Part shown: positions 18,708 to 21,138 of the stretch, one piece after another
Layout: each line of letters starts with the position of its first letter
Numbering within the stretch: position 1 is the stretch's first letter
Assembly (NCBI GenBank): GCA_032718475.1
Contig: JAUCBJ010002481.1
Span: 1 to 21,138 of the forward strand
Direction: 5' to 3'
Source of the DNA: Nemertoderma westbladi
Taxonomy: Eukaryota > Xenacoelomorpha > Nemertodermatida > Nemertodermatidae
DNA length: 21,138 nt
Made by a program: the position numbers and the translations under genes
Notes under the pieces: generated by a model
What the model saw: the letters and a program-made list of their open reading frames with translations, nothing else
Database searches by the model: none
Told to the model about the DNA's origin: nothing

Positions 18708-20003
18708 GTTCGCGCTTTTAGACCTTTGGCAGTTTAACCCGCCAAATTAGGATGTCTTTTAGATAATTAATCACTTTTAGCCTATGACAAGTATTTGATT
18801 CACTACACTAGTCGAAACCAATCTGTGCGCGATCATTCACCCGCTGGATATACCCGGGAGATTGGGTTCGACGGCTTAATCTTATTGCTATGTAAGCCTA
18901 ATGTATTATTCGACTGACAGTATTATATAATCTCTGACAATATTATTCACATTCAGGGAATATTAACAGTTCCTTTAGGACGTGGCGCTCTATCTATATA
19001 AACAGAGTTATGACTTAAACTACTCACAACGATATGGCTCAGTTATAATTCACATATATGGCGCATTCTTTAGGAAATGCTTCGTTATCAGTCTCACTCA
19101 TACACAATGCTGCACAATACTGCACACTAATCTGCCGATCTTCACTGATTTTAGTCACATATAAAAGGAACACGGACCGACTCATGTAGGGTCTATCAAA
19201 TAACATTAGATTCACTTCAAACCACTTTAACATAAGTCACAATCGTTATATATAACCTTTCTCTCTTACCTTCGGTATATCAAGAATATTGGGTTTCGGG
19301 GTTATTTATCGTTATTCCAAATATAATAATTCATCAACCATATTATGAAGGACCGACAGTAAATAGCAGTATAACAATATAAAGTATGCACAGTGTATGG
19401 TACATGCAGATTTGGTTTGTTTAGTTGAGTTGCACAGTGATTCAGTGTGATAACGGATATATGTCCTTATAATTAAGCCTACTAGTGTTAAGCTAAAAAC
19501 AGAAAGGCACAAAATATTTCCAAGCCGTTCTCTCCTGGCTCAGGACTGAATGTAAACACTGCACATAAAGCATTACGTGATTTCTAGGAAATTTCTCTAC
19601 AAGAGCCATAAAAATGCTCTGATTGGCTGACTGAACTGAGAGACGCCGTAGAACAAAGAAAATCAACACGTATGAATATCAGCTGTTAACCGTAGTCATA
19701 GTAACTACTGTTCAAGAGTAGCTATCACCCTTTGCGTCATGGAATTGCCATAGAATCATCAACTATGCCTTTCACAGTACACATACGGAGGAAATAGGTC
19801 TTAGATCCTCTAAAAAACACCAATACAGCAATAATACGGTCTCTTACACTTATTAAATCAACTACAGAGTATTTTAATGTAAAAGATAATAAAAATAACG
19901 GGGCAATTCAGCAAAGGCTTTTACACCGCTCCCAGAAAATGGGATTTTCAGTCTATAAAATTTAAAAATCACAGTTTCTAAAACCTAAAGATACTCTAAA
20001 CAG
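18708..20003. other. intergenic or intron sequence, nothing recognised
   Basis: AT-rich with no coding similarity on either strand; I looked for the missing calpain EF-hand exons and did not find them. TTTAAT near 19873-19878 reads ATTAAA on the minus strand, about 126 bases after the stop of the minus-strand ORF, and may be its polyadenylation signal. Confidence 0.5.
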
Positions 20004-21138
20004 TTAGTCTTTCTTACGCGGACGGCGTTTACGCAGTTTCGTGAGGCTAGCAAGAGTCCTTTTCTCTTTGGGGCGAGCCACTTTACGAGGAGGGCTGTAG
20101 CTCCGAGGCGAAGGGTGCAATACAATTGCATCAGAAGGTGTAGGGTTACGATCGGTATACCCGCCGGTCGAAGTGCCTGGTTGATTAATATCAACCTCGG
20201 GGGAGCGAGGTCTAACGGCCTTTAGGGCGCGTCTCAGGACAGCAGCTCCTACGGGTCCTTGACGGGTCGTCTGGACACTAGCGGTGGGTGGACCGTGAGT
20301 GGTGAGGAACTTTCTCGGTTTAATGGTTCTCTCCAGCTCGCGTTCTCGGGTTCGATATTCATATGGTCGCCGAGATACTTCCTGTAGTTCAGGATGCGAG
20401 TTCACAAAGATGTCGCCATACTCGGGGTCCTGACGGATAAAATTGATCAGGTGATATGTGGTTATATCATTAGGGTTAACGTTTCTAAGGTATTTTCTGA
20501 CAAACTTGGTGGAAATACACTCACCAACACGCTTCATTAACTCGTAACTTGGTACGCGTGTTTTCTGTTCAATCGACGCGAAGAGATAAGGATGGAACGC
20601 GTAAACTCCTTCGTAAGCTCGTCCAGGGTAATAGCGATGTCGAGATTCGCAATGTAAATCCGCGTTCGCTTCCCAAGCTCGGATGTATCGCAGGGTGATT
20701 ATCTCGTCTACGCTCTCTAAATCGCGATTAAAGGGACAATTGTAACTTTCATGTCCTTTAAGTTGACAGTAGTGACATTGAGTCATAAATTGTGGGCAGA
20801 CGGCAAAGATATGAGAGTTATTAAGTCTGCAATAAGCACAATATATTTCCATCATCGGTTGTTCGAGGAAATAGGAACAAGGTACGCTCGAGTCTAGAGG
20901 GGTGAAGTGGTCTCTCGATGCGCATAATCGACAACGTTTTCGAGAAACGTAGTTGGCGTGTCGATAATCGTACGCTGTGAGACGTTGTGGACCTTGATAC
21001 CACTCTATGACATAATCATTGTCACTGCTCCGGGAAGTTGTAGGCTGAATCGCTTCTGATTCCAAGCACACTGGTTCATCCTCCAGCTGTATAGACGAAG
21101 TGGGTGCGTCTGTCTCAGTAAGTGGATCCACTGTCTGT
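20004..21138 (-). CDS. CCHC zinc-knuckle protein, unknown family, cut by the window edge
   Basis: An uninterrupted minus-strand frame from the window edge to TAG at 20004-20006. No in-frame ATG occurs in the first ~90 codons, and the 21129-21131 codon is GTG, so the true start or an upstream exon is probably outside. Counting from that GTG: acidic, Ser/Thr-rich residues 1-45; three Zn-knuckle-like motifs at C67-C70-H75-C85, C98-C101-H107-C112 and C119-C122-H127-C132, the third a canonical C-x2-C-x4-H-x4-C; a helix-prone region 140-275; a Pro/Ser/Thr-rich linker; and a basic tail ending in LRKRRPRKKD that looks like a nuclear localisation signal. CCHC knuckles usually bind single-stranded RNA or DNA. 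The placement before the main folded region is unlike a classical Gag, where they sit at the C-terminus. It is CpG-richer than its AT-rich surroundings. Alternatives: host nucleic-acid-binding gene, or gag-like ORF of a mobile element. Confidence 0.65.
   Translation of the reverse strand, partial: QTVDPLTETDAPTSSIQLEDEPVCLESEAIQPTTSRSSDNDYVIEWYQGPQRLTAYDYRHANYVSRKRCRLCASRDHFTPLDSSVPCSYFLEQPMMEIYCAYCRLNNSHIFAVCPQFMTQCHYCQLKGHESYNCPFNRDLESVDEIITLRYIRAWEANADLHCESRHRYYPGRAYEGVYAFHPYLFASIEQKTRVPSYELMKRVGECISTKFVRKYLRNVNPNDITTYHLINFIRQDPEYGDIFVNSHPELQEVSRRPYEYRTRERELERTIKPRKFLTTHGPPTASVQTTRQGPVGAAVLRRALKAVRPRSPEVDINQPGTSTGGYTDRNPTPSDAIVLHPSPRSYSPPRKVARPKEKRTLASLTKLRKRRPRKKD

Overview
This window is AT-rich animal nuclear DNA, not microbial. 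The evidence is a calpain gene split by GT-AG introns, non-LTR retrotransposon copies, three minisatellite arrays and no bacterial-style gene packing. The organism cannot be fixed from sequence alone. The calpain sequence, the retroelement families and the recurrent palindrome TAGGCCTA suggest a marine invertebrate, possibly an echinoderm or another invertebrate deuterostome; this is inference.

The backbone is one plus-strand calpain gene. Seven exons (3777-3869, 5218-5306, 8555-8784, 10219-10385, 12918-13126, 14318-14562, 15139-15269) join with compatible phases into 388 stop-free codons. They cover the catalytic His and Asn part of the protease core, the C2-like domain III and the first half of the penta-EF-hand domain. 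Exons for the catalytic Cys lie before the window. Exons for the last EF-hands were not found.

The introns and flanks hold repeats. 1-3630: a ~40-bp minisatellite split by a decayed retroelement (about 232-3205) with a Cys-rich N-terminus and reverse transcriptase (RT). 3882-5018: two 3' pieces of a LINE. 5625-6565, minus strand: the C-terminal part of the same family as the left-hand retroelement, ending in an (AAT)n tail. 7060-7985, minus strand: a second, different LINE. 9793-9919: a foldback element. 11251-12625: a 42-bp minisatellite with a 574-bp higher-order repeat. 13190-14162: a possible TIR-bounded element ending in a C24 tract. 15524-18707: a 63-bp minisatellite interrupted by a 5'-truncated LINE (15900-17930) with an intact 659-codon ORF, which is the reference copy for the pieces at 3882-5018.

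The right edge (20004-21138, minus) carries an open reading frame, cut by the window end, for a protein with three CCHC-type zinc knuckles and a basic tail. I do not recognise its family. It is either an intronless or single-exon gene or a gag-like retroelement protein. 18708-20003 holds nothing recognisable.

The calpain is the only conserved cellular gene I can name with confidence. The retroelements do not act with it; they occupy its introns. Most long stop-free frames in the window come from minisatellites with units that are multiples of three bases and are not genes.
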